Assembly (NCBI GenBank): GCA_001916005.1
Contig: MNRP01000055.1
Span: 82,765-146,764 of the forward strand
Reading direction: 5' to 3'
DNA from: Clostridium sp. 26_22
GTDB lineage: Bacteria; Bacillota; Clostridia; TANB77; CAG-508
Length of the DNA stretch: 64,000 nt
Shown one piece after another: positions 62,963 through 64,000 of this stretch; the stretch's first letter is position 1; the number at the start of each line of letters is the position of its first letter. Made by a program: the position numbers and the translations under genes. Under the pieces are notes generated by a model. That model did no database searches, was not told the DNA's origin, and saw nothing but the letters and a program-made list of their open reading frames with translations.

Positions 62963-63549
62963 AGAAAATAATTGACAGTAAAGAAGAAACAGAAGGAAAC
63001 AACAAAAAGAAAATAGAAAACTTAGTATTTTTTGTTGTTATTTTAATAATAACAATTGTTATTATAAACTATGTATGGAATGGAAATAAAAAATCGAACA
63101 AAACAATTACCAACACAGCAGGTAGACAACTTGCAAATACAGATACAACTCAAACAGAAGAAAGCAATAATTTAGAAGAAAGATTAGAAAATATACTAGG
63201 AAAAATACAAGGAGTTGGAACTGTAAAAGTTTTTATAAATTACTCAGAATCAAGTCAAACAGTTGCAATGTATAATGAAAATTCAAAAACAAGCACAACA
63301 GAAGAAACAGATACTTCTGGGGGAACAAGAAAAGTTGAACAAACAGATTCAGACAAAGAAATTGTATACCAAGAAGAGAATGGAAAAAAAACACCAATAG
63401 TTCAAAAAACTTTACAACCCAAAATAGAAGGAGCAATTATAACAGCAAAAGGAGCATCAAATGTTAATGTAAAAACAAACATAATACAAGCCGTAGAAGC
63501 TGCAACAGGACTGGCTACACACAAAATTCAAGTTTTTGAAATGGAATAA
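62944..63549 (+). CDS. spoIIIAG: stage III sporulation protein AG
   Basis: A 201-residue protein with one membrane segment (about 28-45) and an extracytoplasmic domain. NNLEERLENILGKIQGVGTVKVFINYSESS, then QKTLQPKIEGAIITAKGASNVNVKTNIIQAVEAATGLATHKIQVFEM, are the marks of SpoIIIAG. This protein forms a large ring in the intermembrane space. The start lies inside the end of spoIIIAF, preceded by GGGTGAG. Confidence 0.95.
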   Translation: MFKDKLKKIIDSKEETEGNNKKKIENLVFFVVILIITIVIINYVWNGNKKSNKTITNTAGRQLANTDTTQTEESNNLEERLENILGKIQGVGTVKVFINYSESSQTVAMYNENSKTSTTEETDTSGGTRKVEQTDSDKEIVYQEENGKKTPIVQKTLQPKIEGAIITAKGASNVNVKTNIIQAVEAATGLATHKIQVFEME

Positions 63550-63608
63550 TAAAATTTTCATAATTATATGTGACATTTGATTTAAGTAAGAAAGGAAAGT
63601 GATTTACT

Positions 63609-64000
63609 ATGAAATTATTTAAAAAAAATCAAGTAATAATCTATGTTATTGCTTTAATGCTAGTAACAGCAGGATATTTAAACTATACAACTAATGAAAA
63701 TTCAAACACTATAATACCAACAAGTGGGACAGAAGATGAATTAGCACAAATGGCAAATATTGGAGATGCCCAATTAGTTAGTAGTAATGATATTGTAAAT
63801 GAAACAGAAAATAAATCTAATAATAATGTGATAAATAATACAATCAATAATCCAACAAACGCTAAAGAAGAAAACACTAATAAAACAGTAACCACAAGTT
63901 CTAATGTGGGGAAAACATCAAACAGTAGTGATTATTTTAAAACATCAAAACTAGAAAGAGACACAATGTATTCGCAAATGATAGAAACATACGAAAAAGT
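63609..64000 (+). CDS. spoIIIAH: stage III sporulation protein AH, 5' part (cut by window end)
   Basis: The first 130 residues are visible: MKLFKKNQVIIYVIALMLVTAGYLNY, a single membrane segment, then a polar linker rich in Asn, Thr and Ser, then KTSKLERDTMYSQMIETYEK, the start of the YscJ/FliF-like ring domain. SpoIIIAH binds forespore SpoIIQ across the intermembrane space. AAAGGAAAG precedes the ATG. The end of the gene lies outside the window. Confidence 0.93.
   Translation, partial: MKLFKKNQVIIYVIALMLVTAGYLNYTTNENSNTIIPTSGTEDELAQMANIGDAQLVSSNDIVNETENKSNNNVINNTINNPTNAKEENTNKTVTTSSNVGKTSNSSDYFKTSKLERDTMYSQMIETYEK

Overview
The window is a very AT-rich Bacillota chromosome segment. Most genes are on the plus strand, Shine-Dalgarno sites are strong (AGGAGG type) and AGA and ATA codons dominate. 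A nearly complete spoIIIA operon (spoIIIAB to spoIIIAH, plus a separate spoIIIAA), a T-box leader on ileS and a CpsB/C/D tyrosine-kinase module point to an anaerobic, endospore-forming member of the Clostridia. I cannot name the species. No tRNA, 5S, 16S or 23S rRNA gene, transposase, integrase, phage block or CRISPR array was seen.

Region by region: (1) 1-2.2 kb holds the tail of a heptad-repeat coiled-coil protein, a small membrane protein and an LCP (LytR-CpsA-Psr) cell-wall polymer ligase. (2) 2.3-17.2 kb is one co-directional Wzx/Wzy-type surface-polysaccharide locus: priming sugar transferase, five glycosyltransferases of families 2, 4 and 8, a Wzy polymerase, a hexapeptide acyltransferase, a WecF-like Fuc4NAc transferase, two DegT-fold PLP enzymes, an ATP-grasp ligase, a Wzx flippase and a UDP-glucose dehydrogenase. 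Its T-ending codon use differs from the flanks. (3) 17.4-21.9 kb encodes a VanZ-like protein, the CpsC/CpsD/CpsB regulatory module and GlmM. (4) 21.9-23.5 kb is mostly non-coding: a candidate RNA with a hairpin and two tandem covarying pseudoknots, a sortase on the minus strand, a 256-bp inverted repeat and the ileS T-box. (5) 23.5-46.8 kb is housekeeping: ileS, recG, miaB, mutS, rqcH, der, plsY, gpsA and envelope proteins, with spoIIIAA isolated among them. (6) 46.9-59.9 kb has rnpB, an RluA-family gene, trmB, pfkA, an iron alcohol dehydrogenase, a Wzz-kinase-coiled-coil fusion and uvrB. (7) 60.0 kb to the end is spoIIIAB-AH, cut by the window edge.

The surface-polymer genes form a complete logic: priming, glycan assembly, decoration, flipping, polymerisation, length control by CpsC/D/B and probably wall attachment by the LCP protein.

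Three conserved genes (recG, spoIIIAA and the DUF2207 gene before der) carry reading-frame breaks. Each is repaired by removing an extra C directly before GG, which looks systematic. Other points for a second look are the tandem pseudoknot RNA, four copies of a 25-bp palindromic repeat, and the kinase fusion with an altered Walker A' motif.
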